DNA from: Phascolarctobacterium_B sp045598345
GTDB taxonomy: Bacteria; Bacillota; Negativicutes; Acidaminococcales; Acidaminococcaceae
Length of the DNA: 6,148 nt
Assembly (NCBI GenBank): GCA_045598345.1
Contig: JAZLLX010000081.1
Coordinates: 1 to 6,148, forward strand
Direction: 5' to 3'
Below, piece after piece: positions 1 to 5,956 of this stretch (positions within the stretch are counted from its first letter, which is position 1; each line of letters begins with the position of its first letter). The notes beneath the pieces are model-generated. The model was given only the letters and a program-made list of their open reading frames with translations, made no database searches and had not been told where the DNA came from. Both the position numbers and the translations under genes were made by a program.

Positions 1-5
1 AGTAT

Positions 6-59
6 CAACCTAATTGCTCACCCCACCACCGTCTTTCTATGTTCCTTTAGACGGTCCCC
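6..59. repeat. Dispersed intergenic repeat, copy 1 (24-base core plus hairpin)
   Basis: Positions 6-29 are identical, base for base over 24 bases, to 5957-5980 on the same strand. The core begins CAACCTAATTGC and ends CCCCACCAC. It is followed by a 7-bp hairpin (ACCGTCT at 28-34, AGACGGT at 49-55, 14-base loop) and then CGGTCCCC at 52-59, which also occurs after the hairpin in copy 2. The loop bases are unrelated between the copies. No coding function is visible. The family of this repeat is not recognised; it is called from the two copies in this window only. Confidence 0.75.
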
Positions 60-100
60 CGCCCCCCCAGGGGCGGACGAGGGTTCGCAAAACCCCGCAC
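54..100. other. GC-rich inverted-repeat segment next to repeat copy 1
   Basis: A C-rich stretch contains GTCC (55-58) pairing with GGAC (75-78) and GCCCC (61-65) pairing with GGGGC (70-74). It is followed by a weaker hairpin, GGGTT at 81-85 with AACCC at 91-95. Neither hairpin has a following T-run, so these are not convincing terminators. They look like a continuation of the intergenic repeat. Positions 101-175 after this hold no gene; the only signal there is a 24-base segment (118-141) matching 19 of 24 positions to the minus strand of 5738-5761. Confidence 0.4.
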
Positions 101-175
101 ACCCCAAACCCAAAATATAATCACAGGGACTCTTTGCCATATTTGGTCTTTGCTCTTTGTTCTTTGACATTTAAT

Positions 176-225
176 TATAATTTCTAAAAAAAAAGCGGCT
201 CACGCCGCTTTTTTTAGAAATTATA
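176..225 (-). terminator. Intrinsic terminator of the autotransporter gene
   Basis: On the minus strand the RNA forms GCGGC, a GTGA loop and GCCGC (stem bases 195-199 and 204-208), followed by nine U (186-194). The A-run before the stem extends the pairing. Complementarity then continues outward through AGAAATTATA (216-225) and its complement (176-185). The stop codon (214-216) and the last codons therefore sit inside the left arm of the structure. The symmetry also gives a seven-T run after the stem on the plus strand, so it could work in both directions. Confidence 0.9.
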
Positions 226-3200
226 GAACACCCTTGCCATTCCGTCCCATCCTTTTCTCTTGCCCACATAGGCATTCGCTCCCAGTCCCACTGTCCACTT
301 TTTGCTCACATTCCAGTCACATCCGACTTCCAGTATGCCTGTGTTTCCCTTCATGCTGGGTGCAGGGGCTTCGCCGACTCCTGCTATACTTGCCTTTGCT
401 TCGCCCTTGAACTCATGTTCCCATGCAAGTCCTACATAGGGTTTGGCGTTGCTGTTCTTTTGTTTGAAATTGTATTTTCCGCCAACTCTCACACGATGAC
501 TCTTCACGCTGTCAAAGTGGTACTCGCTTGTCCCCACTGTTGCGTCACAAGCGCCTACATGACCGTATGTGTATCTGCCATAGAAATCTATTTCATTCTT
601 GCCTACAGGGTAAATGTGACCTACGCCTACGCTGATGCCGTAATACCTGCTGTCCGTGTCGTAACTGCCGATGTCACTCTGTCCCCACTCTGTTTCCTGC
701 TTGCCGTAACGGATATTGCCTTCATAATAGGTGTTGTTGCTGAGTTTGTGTCTTGCCATAATACCCACACCTTTGTTCTCGGAATTACCGTCACCGTGTA
801 CATTGCCGTTGTAGGTGTCAAAGTCCCCCTTGCCATATTCAAAGAACAGACCGTAAGTGGTGGCAGAGCCGTCTTTCCATTCCTTTGTCTTGCCCGCGCC
901 AACGATAACACCCCAACCGTCCACATCTACATGGCTTCCGGTTTTGTATTTGCTGCTGCCCGCACTCATAGCACCGAAGGTATCGGTTGCACCGCCGGCG
1001 GTGTTGGTAACCAAACTTGCCATACCTTCACCGCTTGCCAAGTCCGCACTGGCATTGACAATTACCGCTGCCGCCGCAACACTTTCCACAGGCGCTTTCT
1101 GTTGGTCTTCACTGACGGCAGAACTGCCGCCAATCGTAAATAACAGTTTATTATTGCTTAAAGATATTGCCCCCTCAGCACCTGTAATATTCCCCGCCTG
1201 CCAAACTCCCGTTGGAGCATTGTCTGACTCAATCAGGGTGATAATATCACCATTGTTCAGCGTTGTGCCGGAGGCATCCACATTGATAATCGTTTTCGTG
1301 TGATCAAATTTAAGGGTTTCCGTACTTAACATGGTCTGTCCGTTGGCTGTATCACTCGGCAAAACAAAGTTCATGGTTTGGAAGTGGCTTACGCTCTTTG
1401 CCTTACCGCCCATTTTTATGCTCAAATTCAGTATATTGTTGGAACTGCTTGTACCTGAACCGCCATAAAGTTTGTAGCCGTCATTGAATGTACCCCCATT
1501 GATATTTACCGTATTGTTGTTGGCGGGCCCGTTTTCGCTGTAACCGCCAAAGATTTCCATTTCCGGGCCGAATGTTCCGTTATTGACAGTCACAATATTG
1601 TCTTTAACCTCAACATCATTTCCGTTGCTGTAGCCGCCATAGAAATACTTTGTTTTGGCAAAGGATGAATCCGTTGCGTCAATAATCAGTTGACCGCCAA
1701 CCGCCACGGCCTCACTCTTTTTACGGGTAGATCCGCCTGCCGTTGTGCCGTACCAGCTGTCAGAAATGAAATAATAACCAAGCATTGTTAATTTAATTGA
1801 ATTGTCATCTATGGTAATTTTGGCAATATCTGTTTTATATTCTTTTCCATAAGTAACTTCTGTTACTGTATCACCAAAAATTTTACCTCCAACGAAATTT
1901 CCAGTTATGGAAGGTTCGGAATCACTTGTATTGTTAGCACTAATTAAAGTTATAACATCATTTTCAAATAATTCCACCTCGTCTGCCGCATAGACATTGA
2001 TTTTTGCTTCTCCTCCATTTGGAATATCAACTCTCAATTTATTCGTACTTATCATTGTATCCTCATCAGCAATATAACTCGGCAAAGTAAAATTCAATGT
2101 CTGGAAGAAACCAACCATCAATGCCGTACCGCTCATTTTAGTTTCTAAATTCAAAGTATTGTCACTGCTTGTCCCACTTGAATAACCGCCATAAAAACTA
2201 CAATTATCAGCAAAAGTGCCGCCCAAGATATTCATAATATTTCTATCAGCACAAGCAGAACTGGGAGAACTCAAATTCCCTCCCGCCTGACCGGCATTAA
2301 TTATACTATGAGCTGCAAAATTTCCACCGTAAATATTAACTATATTATTTTCAGCATTACCATTTTCGCTACGACCTCCATAAATATTCCCCCTAAGATT
2401 TCCATCATTGATATTGACAACATTGCCTGAAACATCTTCCACAGAAGCACCAGAACCAATACTATGGCCGCCATAAATCGCATTACTTGCACCAAAAGTT
2501 CCACCATCAACAGTTACTATATTGCCACTAACAGAACCTGTACTATCAGTATCACCACCAACAATTTTAGTATTATCTCCAAAGGTTCCGCCAGCAATTG
2601 TCACTTGATTACCTGTAACCTTACCCGTACTTGTCCAACCGCCATAAATTTCACTCCACTCACCAAAACTGCCACTCTTAATCGTTACAATATTCCCTTC
2701 TGCATTTTTTGTACTTGTCCAACCACCATAAATCTCCACATTTTCAAAAACAGCATTTTCAATAGTAACACCATTTCCCTTAACTGTAGTATTATCATTT
2801 GTTGCATAACCACCATAAATTGTGGTTTTATTGCTTGAACTTTTACCTTCAATGGTAACATTTTTAATATTCACTTTGTTGTTTTCCACTAATTCAGCTT
2901 CATACATACTTGCATACCCGCCGGCAATATATTGTACATAACCAAAAGAACCACCAGAAATATTGACCTCATTTCTACCTATATAGGTATTTGCATCACC
3001 TGCTGATGAAACACCACTTAATAAAGCACCATAAATGTGAACCCATTTGCCAACTTCACCACCACTGATATTCACTTTATTGCCTGTAGCACTGCCCTTA
3101 TTAAATTCAGCACCATAAATATTAAAATTAGTATCATCAGCACCAATTTTACCGCCAGTGATGGTAATTTCGTTGCCTATTGCATCACCAATACCGCCTA

Positions 3201-5247
3201 TATACCCTGCAACAGCATCTTTGGCACTTCCAACATCACCACCATTGACAAATATTTTATTTCCTTCCACTTTTCCGTTTTCTTCAACATACCCTGCATA
3301 AATAGGGCATGTGCTCCCTGTGGCAAACGTTCCGTCTTCAATAGTGAGCGTATTCCCCGTTACCTGTCCGTTTTTGGCATACACAGTATAAACACTTTTG
3401 AATGAACCGTCACGAATCGTAACATTGTTACCTCTGATAACAGTGTCCGAATCAGTCCCATCATACTTCACACCATAAATAGTATTTTCATAAGTACCCC
3501 GCCGAACAACCATATTTATACCACTTAAATTAGATGTTGACAATGCGGTATTGCCAGCTATTTCACTGCTATAAGGGCTACCATTGCCTTCAATTTTAGT
3601 ACTTCCCTGCTTAATCGTATAATCCCCTTTTGCTTCCGTAACCGTTCCATTGTAATAAATCAAATCATACTTGCCACCACCAACATCCAAAATCTTTATA
3701 TTGCCTGTATCCGTAAATCCTGTACTGCTAACATTTTGCATTAAAGTAATATAATCATCATCATCCAAATCAATACCACTGACACTAATAGCCACAGTTC
3801 CAAGATTTGACAAAGCATAGGGTGAAGCCCCCTGCATCTTCAACACAATATCATCCGAGGTCGTACCATCAGGCAAAATAAAATTAATCGTTCCAAAGTT
3901 TTGAATATTCTGTACTTTAACATTAGTCCTGCCAACATTTAATGTACTGTTAGCAACCCCTGCATCCGTTCCATCAAACCCCAGCAAACTTGCACCAGAC
4001 AAATCAAGAGTATTACTGCCGGCGAGGGAAATGCTGTTACCTCTAAATTTGTCACTATTATTTACGCCTATGCCCGCAACAATTTTTGTACCATTCGTAA
4101 AATTACCCCCATTAAGAGTAATCGAATTGTTAAACACCTCTGCCGTTTCCGACTTACCCCCCACAATCAAAACATTGTCAAAAGTCCCGCTGTTAATGAT
4201 GACATTATTGTTATCAATCTTGACTTTATATGCATAACCGCCATAAATTTCACTATTAGACGGAAGAGTAACATCTTTAATAGTCACCTTGTTTTTTTCT
4301 ACTACTTTAGCCACCTCATTGTTACCAATAGCACCGCCATACACTTTCACACTATTGTTAAAAGTTCCTCCGCTAATATTCACCTTATTTTCACTAACAT
4401 AAGACGCAGTGTAACCGTATTGCATAAAGTTATAACCGCCATAAAAACTGCAAGAACCAAACGTACCATCGTTAATATTCACTTCGTTTTTACTGGTGCC
4501 TGTACTATCCCAATTATATCCGCCTGCAATCCAACCCCCGTTTCCAATATTGCCACCGTTAATTGTAACCTTATTTTCTATTGCAGTACCAGAACCACGC
4601 ACAAACCCGCCCACAATATTTGTATTTTCTCCTATAGTAGTACCATCATCTATAATAATTTCATTTGATTTAATAGTTCCACTTCCAAAACTCTCAACAC
4701 ATCCGCCATAAATTTTATTTGGACTAGCTACAGTACCAGACGTAAATGTTCCTCCTTTAATGGTAAGTGTATTCTCACTTATATCACCTTTAGCATTCAC
4801 AAGATAAACAGAATAATTGTATGTACCTCCATTGATTGTTACACTATTTTTGCTAATAACACTTTCAGTATCATACCCATCGTATTGTACACCATAAACA
4901 GTATAATTAAACGTACCACCATTGATAATCAAATTGTTATCACGAATATTTACATCATCAGAAGCATTGGATTTTACCAAAATAACGGCAGGATTATATG
5001 AACCGTCATAATTATAAGTTCCATTCCTTATTACCATCTTCCAACCGGTCAAATCAGAAGAAGATATTTTTTGATTACCGATTACAGATGTATAAGATGA
5101 ACTTCCCGAAGGTGGTTCAAAAGAATCAGTACCGTGAGTAACCGTATAATCCGGCTCTGCCGCCAAAGATGTATATATAGGCATATTGTGCAACATATTC
5201 GCCCCAATCACCGCCAAAGCAATCAAAATCTTCTTTGTCTTAATCAT
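214..5247 (-). CDS. Giant autotransporter (type Va) surface protein, beta-helical repeat passenger
   Basis: Predicted outer-membrane autotransporter of 1677 residues; its C-terminal barrel should export the passenger to the cell surface. Visible parts: signal peptide (1-30, basic MIKTKK, hydrophobic ILIALAVIGA, likely cut near SLAA); passenger of about 27 rungs of the form N-x-V-T/N-I-x-x-G-T-F...I-Y-G-G-Y, arranged in three modules (31-535, 540-1160, 1184-1370), each closed by a rung-free cap; Ala-rich helix (1378-1412); barrel (1441-1677) ending RVFYNF. The start is ATG 5247, because GGAGG (5256-5260) lies 8 bases before it. An in-frame TTG at 5262 lies on that ribosome binding site and is rejected. 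I see no protease, lipase or other catalytic motif, so adhesion or surface coating is the best inference; the ligand is unknown. The gene is monocistronic, with its own promoter and terminator. The repeats are strongly diverged, and the reading frame is intact throughout. Confidence 0.95.
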   Translation of the reverse strand: MIKTKKILIALAVIGANMLHNMPIYTSLAAEPDYTVTHGTDSFEPPSGSSSYTSVIGNQKISSSDLTGWKMVIRNGTYNYDGSYNPAVILVKSNASDDVNIRDNNLIINGGTFNYTVYGVQYDGYDTESVISKNSVTINGGTYNYSVYLVNAKGDISENTLTIKGGTFTSGTVASPNKIYGGCVESFGSGTIKSNEIIIDDGTTIGENTNIVGGFVRGSGTAIENKVTINGGNIGNGGWIAGGYNWDSTGTSKNEVNINDGTFGSCSFYGGYNFMQYGYTASYVSENKVNISGGTFNNSVKVYGGAIGNNEVAKVVEKNKVTIKDVTLPSNSEIYGGYAYKVKIDNNNVIINSGTFDNVLIVGGKSETAEVFNNSITLNGGNFTNGTKIVAGIGVNNSDKFRGNSISLAGSNTLDLSGASLLGFDGTDAGVANSTLNVGRTNVKVQNIQNFGTINFILPDGTTSDDIVLKMQGASPYALSNLGTVAISVSGIDLDDDDYITLMQNVSSTGFTDTGNIKILDVGGGKYDLIYYNGTVTEAKGDYTIKQGSTKIEGNGSPYSSEIAGNTALSTSNLSGINMVVRRGTYENTIYGVKYDGTDSDTVIRGNNVTIRDGSFKSVYTVYAKNGQVTGNTLTIEDGTFATGSTCPIYAGYVEENGKVEGNKIFVNGGDVGSAKDAVAGYIGGIGDAIGNEITITGGKIGADDTNFNIYGAEFNKGSATGNKVNISGGEVGKWVHIYGALLSGVSSAGDANTYIGRNEVNISGGSFGYVQYIAGGYASMYEAELVENNKVNIKNVTIEGKSSSNKTTIYGGYATNDNTTVKGNGVTIENAVFENVEIYGGWTSTKNAEGNIVTIKSGSFGEWSEIYGGWTSTGKVTGNQVTIAGGTFGDNTKIVGGDTDSTGSVSGNIVTVDGGTFGASNAIYGGHSIGSGASVEDVSGNVVNINDGNLRGNIYGGRSENGNAENNIVNIYGGNFAAHSIINAGQAGGNLSSPSSACADRNIMNILGGTFADNCSFYGGYSSGTSSDNTLNLETKMSGTALMVGFFQTLNFTLPSYIADEDTMISTNKLRVDIPNGGEAKINVYAADEVELFENDVITLISANNTSDSEPSITGNFVGGKIFGDTVTEVTYGKEYKTDIAKITIDDNSIKLTMLGYYFISDSWYGTTAGGSTRKKSEAVAVGGQLIIDATDSSFAKTKYFYGGYSNGNDVEVKDNIVTVNNGTFGPEMEIFGGYSENGPANNNTVNINGGTFNDGYKLYGGSGTSSSNNILNLSIKMGGKAKSVSHFQTMNFVLPSDTANGQTMLSTETLKFDHTKTIINVDASGTTLNNGDIITLIESDNAPTGVWQAGNITGAEGAISLSNNKLLFTIGGSSAVSEDQQKAPVESVAAAAVIVNASADLASGEGMASLVTNTAGGATDTFGAMSAGSSKYKTGSHVDVDGWGVIVGAGKTKEWKDGSATTYGLFFEYGKGDFDTYNGNVHGDGNSENKGVGIMARHKLSNNTYYEGNIRYGKQETEWGQSDIGSYDTDSRYYGISVGVGHIYPVGKNEIDFYGRYTYGHVGACDATVGTSEYHFDSVKSHRVRVGGKYNFKQKNSNAKPYVGLAWEHEFKGEAKASIAGVGEAPAPSMKGNTGILEVGCDWNVSKKWTVGLGANAYVGKRKGWDGMARVFYNF
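217..927 (-). other. Autotransporter beta-barrel domain (residues 1441-1677)
   Basis: The last 237 residues show the alternating hydrophobic/polar strands of the autotransporter beta-barrel family: DGWGVIVGAG, TYGLFFEYGKGDF, KGVGIMARHKL, TYYEGNIRYGKQ, YYGISVGVGHIY, EIDFYGRYTYGHV, SHRVRVGGKYNF, KPYVGLAWEHEF, TGILEVGCDWNV, WTVGLGANAYVG and GMARVFYNF. That is about 11-12 strands, as expected for a 12-stranded barrel. The terminal Phe with Tyr and Val at alternating positions (1677, 1675, 1673) is the usual signal read by the Bam machinery. Two Cys (1567, 1643) lie in the barrel, which is somewhat unusual. The preceding segment VESVAAAAVIVNASADLASGEG is probably the helix that plugs the pore. Confidence 0.92.
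1438..1770 (-). repeat. Passenger module C: two to three rungs (residues about 1160-1270)
   Basis: This is the shortest passenger module. It opens with a segment lacking the Asn-led rung pattern (FISDSWYGTTAGG, then GGQLIID) and contains rungs ending YFYGGYSNG, EIFGGYSENG and KLYGGSGTS. A cap follows (residues 1271-1340) in which ILNLSIKMGG, FQTMNFVLP, INVDASG and GDIITLIE match, in order, the cap of module B (TLNLETKMSG, FQTLNFTLP, INVYAAD, NDVITLIS). The cap-to-cap match supports duplication of a whole repeat-plus-cap unit. Confidence 0.7.
1768..3627 (-). repeat. Passenger module B: about 14-15 rungs plus cap (residues about 541-1160)
   Basis: The module begins DYTIKQGSTKIEG...SSEIAGNTALSTSNLSG (from residue 542). 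This aligns with the mature N-terminus DYTVTHGTDSFEP...TSVIGNQKISSSDLTG (from residue 33). It continues with rungs in parallel with module A (NTIYGVKYDGTDSDTVI against YTVYGVQYDGYDTESVI; NTLTIEDGTF against NTLTIKGGTF) and is then longer by several IYGG rungs. The cap runs from about residue 1030 to 1160. The Asn heading each rung (GN, EN, KN or DN before V-T/N-I) would form the stacked Asn ladder known from right-handed beta-helices. Confidence 0.75.
2627..2736 (-). repeat. Near-identical adjacent rungs within module B
   Basis: On the plus strand, GTACTTGTCCAACC followed by CCATAAAT occurs at 2627-2652 and again at 2711-2736, with 24 of 26 bases identical. The offset is 84 bases, that is 28 codons or one rung. 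Both encode IYGGWTST. This is the closest nucleotide match between rungs that I found, and it points to a recent local duplication or gene conversion. Confidence 0.75.
3643..5157 (-). repeat. Passenger module A: about 10 rungs plus cap (residues 31-535)
   Basis: Mature N-terminal module. After a rung-free lead (residues 31-103) come Asn-led rungs such as NNLIINGGTF, NSVTINGGTY, NTLTIKGGTF, NKVTINGGNI, NEVNINDGTF and NKVNISGGTF, to about residue 403. The cap then reads NTLDLSGASLLGFDG, STLNVGR, IQNFGTINFILPDG and DDDDYITLMQN (to about 505-535). The cap keeps the same order as caps B and C (hydrophobic NFxLP segment, then an ITL strand) but is more diverged. Confidence 0.72.
5158..5247 (-). other. 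N-terminal signal peptide (residues 1-30)
   Basis: MIKTKK supplies the positive n-region, ILIALAVIGANML the hydrophobic core, and a somewhat long polar segment, HNMPIYTSLAA, leads to the probable cleavage after Ala29 or Ala30, just before EPDYTV. This is a standard Sec-type peptide. It lacks the long extended signal region seen in some large autotransporters. There is no lipobox Cys. Confidence 0.85.
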
Positions 5248-5255
5248 AGCACAGT

Positions 5256-5260
5256 CCTCC
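5256..5260 (-). promoter_or_regulatory. Ribosome binding site GGAGG of the autotransporter gene
   Basis: CCTCC on the plus strand reads GGAGG on the minus strand, 8 bases before ATG 5247. It decides the start: the longer in-frame reading from TTG 5262 would place its initiator on this site and has no ribosome binding site of its own. Confidence 0.92.
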
Positions 5261-5264
5261 AATC

Positions 5265-5282
5265 ATAGTGTAAATAGTGTAA
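5265..5282 (-). repeat. Perfect 9-bp tandem repeat in the leader
   Basis: ATAGTGTAA occurs twice in direct contact on the plus strand (5265-5273 and 5274-5282), which is TTACACTAT twice on the transcript strand. It lies between the predicted transcription start (about 5288) and the ribosome binding site. It may be a regulator site or a slippage-prone unit; no function is shown by the sequence. Confidence 0.7.
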
Positions 5283-5294
5283 TTTATTAACATT

Positions 5295-5323
5295 ATTATA
5301 ACCCCCCCCCGATATTTTGGCAA
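5295..5323 (-). promoter_or_regulatory. Sigma-70-type promoter with a G9 tract in the spacer
   Basis: On the minus strand, TTGCCA (5318-5323; 5 of 6 to consensus) is followed by exactly 17 bases and then TATAAT (5295-5300; 6 of 6). The spacer reads AAATATC, nine G (5302-5310), T. The start of transcription would fall near 5288, giving a leader of about 41 bases. The G-run makes the spacing liable to change by one base at a time; 16 or 18 bases would be expected to weaken or alter promoter strength. Poly-G or poly-C between -35 and -10 is the known phase-variation device of porA and opc in Neisseria; its use here is inference. Confidence 0.85.
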
Positions 5324-5539
5324 GTAATTTGTTTATTATTTACTCTTCGCTTGAACCGAAGCCCTTTCACGAAAACCCAACCCCCAGCACTAAACAAATA
5401 AAATTTCACAAACTTTTGCAAAAAACAATAAAACTTTAAGAGCAAAAATAAATTCACAAACAATAAAACAACGATTTTTATATATTTAATGATTGATTAT
5501 CTTCATCGCCAAACTCAAAAATTTTAGCGAAAACGGCGA

Positions 5540-5573
5540 AAATGACGCGACTTTATAAGAAATGACGTCATTT
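5540..5573. promoter_or_regulatory. Possible operator: 14-base palindrome with a repeated half site
   Basis: AAATGACGTCATTT at 5560-5573 is a perfect palindrome. Its half AAATGACG recurs at 5540-5547, exactly 20 bases (about two helical turns) away. The pair lies more than 200 bases upstream of the autotransporter promoter in gene-free AT-rich DNA. It resembles a binding site for a dimeric regulator, but which gene it would serve is unclear. The remainder of 5324-5640 shows no gene or RNA that I can support. Confidence 0.35.
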
Positions 5574-5640
5574 TACCAATTTACGATAAACTCACGGGAC
5601 TTTGAAAACGGATTGCAAAAGATGTTGAAACTTGCAGAAA

Positions 5641-5693
5641 ATAAAAAACAGGGAAATACCTGCATTTCCCTCGGGAAATTCAGGTATTTCCCT
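5641..5693 (-). terminator. Long hairpin with U-tract, leftward terminator
   Basis: AGGGAAATACCTG (5650-5662) pairs perfectly over 13 bp with CAGGTATTTCCCT (5681-5693). After one mismatch, ATTTCCC (5664-5670) pairs with GGGAAAT (5673-5679) around a 2-base centre, giving 20 pairs in 44 bases. On the minus strand the stem is followed by TGTTTTTTAT, a good termination tail; on the plus strand no T-run follows. No gene is visible to its right that it would terminate, so it may be a remnant or part of a dispersed repeat. Confidence 0.65.
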
Positions 5694-5707
5694 CCTTGCG
5701 ACAAAGG

Positions 5708-5951
5708 AATGAAAAGTTAAAAGTTAAATCTTAAAACTATGGTAATATGTTCCTGTGATTAAAGCAATACAGCCCGCACTCTGCGAACTTATTTTCCCTC
5801 TTCTTGAAGAGGGTGGCTGCCCTTGCGTCCCCCAAGAGGGGGAAGAGGGGCACGAAGTGGCGAAGGGGGTTCGGAACACAGGGGCAGACGGGTGTTTTTG
5901 TTTATGCGTAGCATTCATAAACTTTAAGTTTTAAGCTTTTATCTTTTCATT
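5708..5951. mobile_element. MITE-like element with terminal inverted repeats
   Basis: The ends AATGAAAAGTTAAAAG (5708-5723) and, inverted, AATGAAAAGATAAAAG (5936-5951) match at 15 of 16 positions, with weaker AT-rich similarity inward. GCGACAA occurs just outside on each side (5698-5704 and 5953-5959) in direct orientation and could be a target-site duplication, though a few bases separate it from the ends. Inside are two GC-rich hairpins: CCCTCTTC/GAAGAGGG at 5796-5813 and CCCCC/GGGGG at 5829-5842. There is no transposase. A 64-codon minus-strand reading inside is compositionally repeat DNA and is not taken as a gene. A degenerate interspersed repeat that never moved as a MITE would be the alternative. 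Confidence 0.5.
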
Positions 5952-5956
5952 AGCGA

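Noticed and set aside
62..68. A C7 run as a second phase-variation tract
   Set aside because: It is short, lies within the GC-rich hairpin of the intergenic repeat, and is not placed in a promoter or reading frame.
627..926. A 99-codon minus-strand reading in another frame of the barrel region
   Set aside because: It overlaps the real frame on the same strand and shows no protein-like pattern or start signal.
415..1143. A 242-codon plus-strand reading frame opposite the barrel region
   Set aside because: It lies wholly antisense to the clearly real barrel-coding sequence, has no ribosome binding site or recognisable domain, and its low-complexity hydrophobic translation is what the antisense of this codon usage gives. 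The other plus-strand readings inside 857-4711 are rejected for the same reason.
1438..5157. CRISPR array or DNA tandem satellite, because of the many CCATAAAT-type repeats
   Set aside because: The repeats keep one open reading frame, vary in length by whole codons and encode rungs of a beta-helix; there are no constant repeat-spacer units.
5248..5262. Extension of the autotransporter to an in-frame TTG at 5262
   Set aside because: The TTG adjoins the GGAGG that serves ATG 5247 and would add EDCA before a standard signal peptide.
5240..5266. An eight-codon upstream frame (MIGGLCYD) overlapping the autotransporter start
   Set aside because: It has no ribosome binding site of its own, so translational control by it is not supported.
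5562..5720. A 52-codon plus-strand reading starting MTSFYQF and ending CDKGMKS
   Set aside because: It begins inside the palindrome and runs through the long hairpin into the inverted end of the MITE-like element. There is no ribosome binding site before the ATG and an in-frame TAA lies just upstream (5556-5558). It is probably a chance frame, although a small peptide cannot be fully excluded.
5724..5918. A 64-codon minus-strand reading inside the MITE-like element
   Set aside because: It is made of hairpin and repeat DNA (Pro/Ser-rich translation), has no ribosome binding site, and ends at the AT-rich inverted end.
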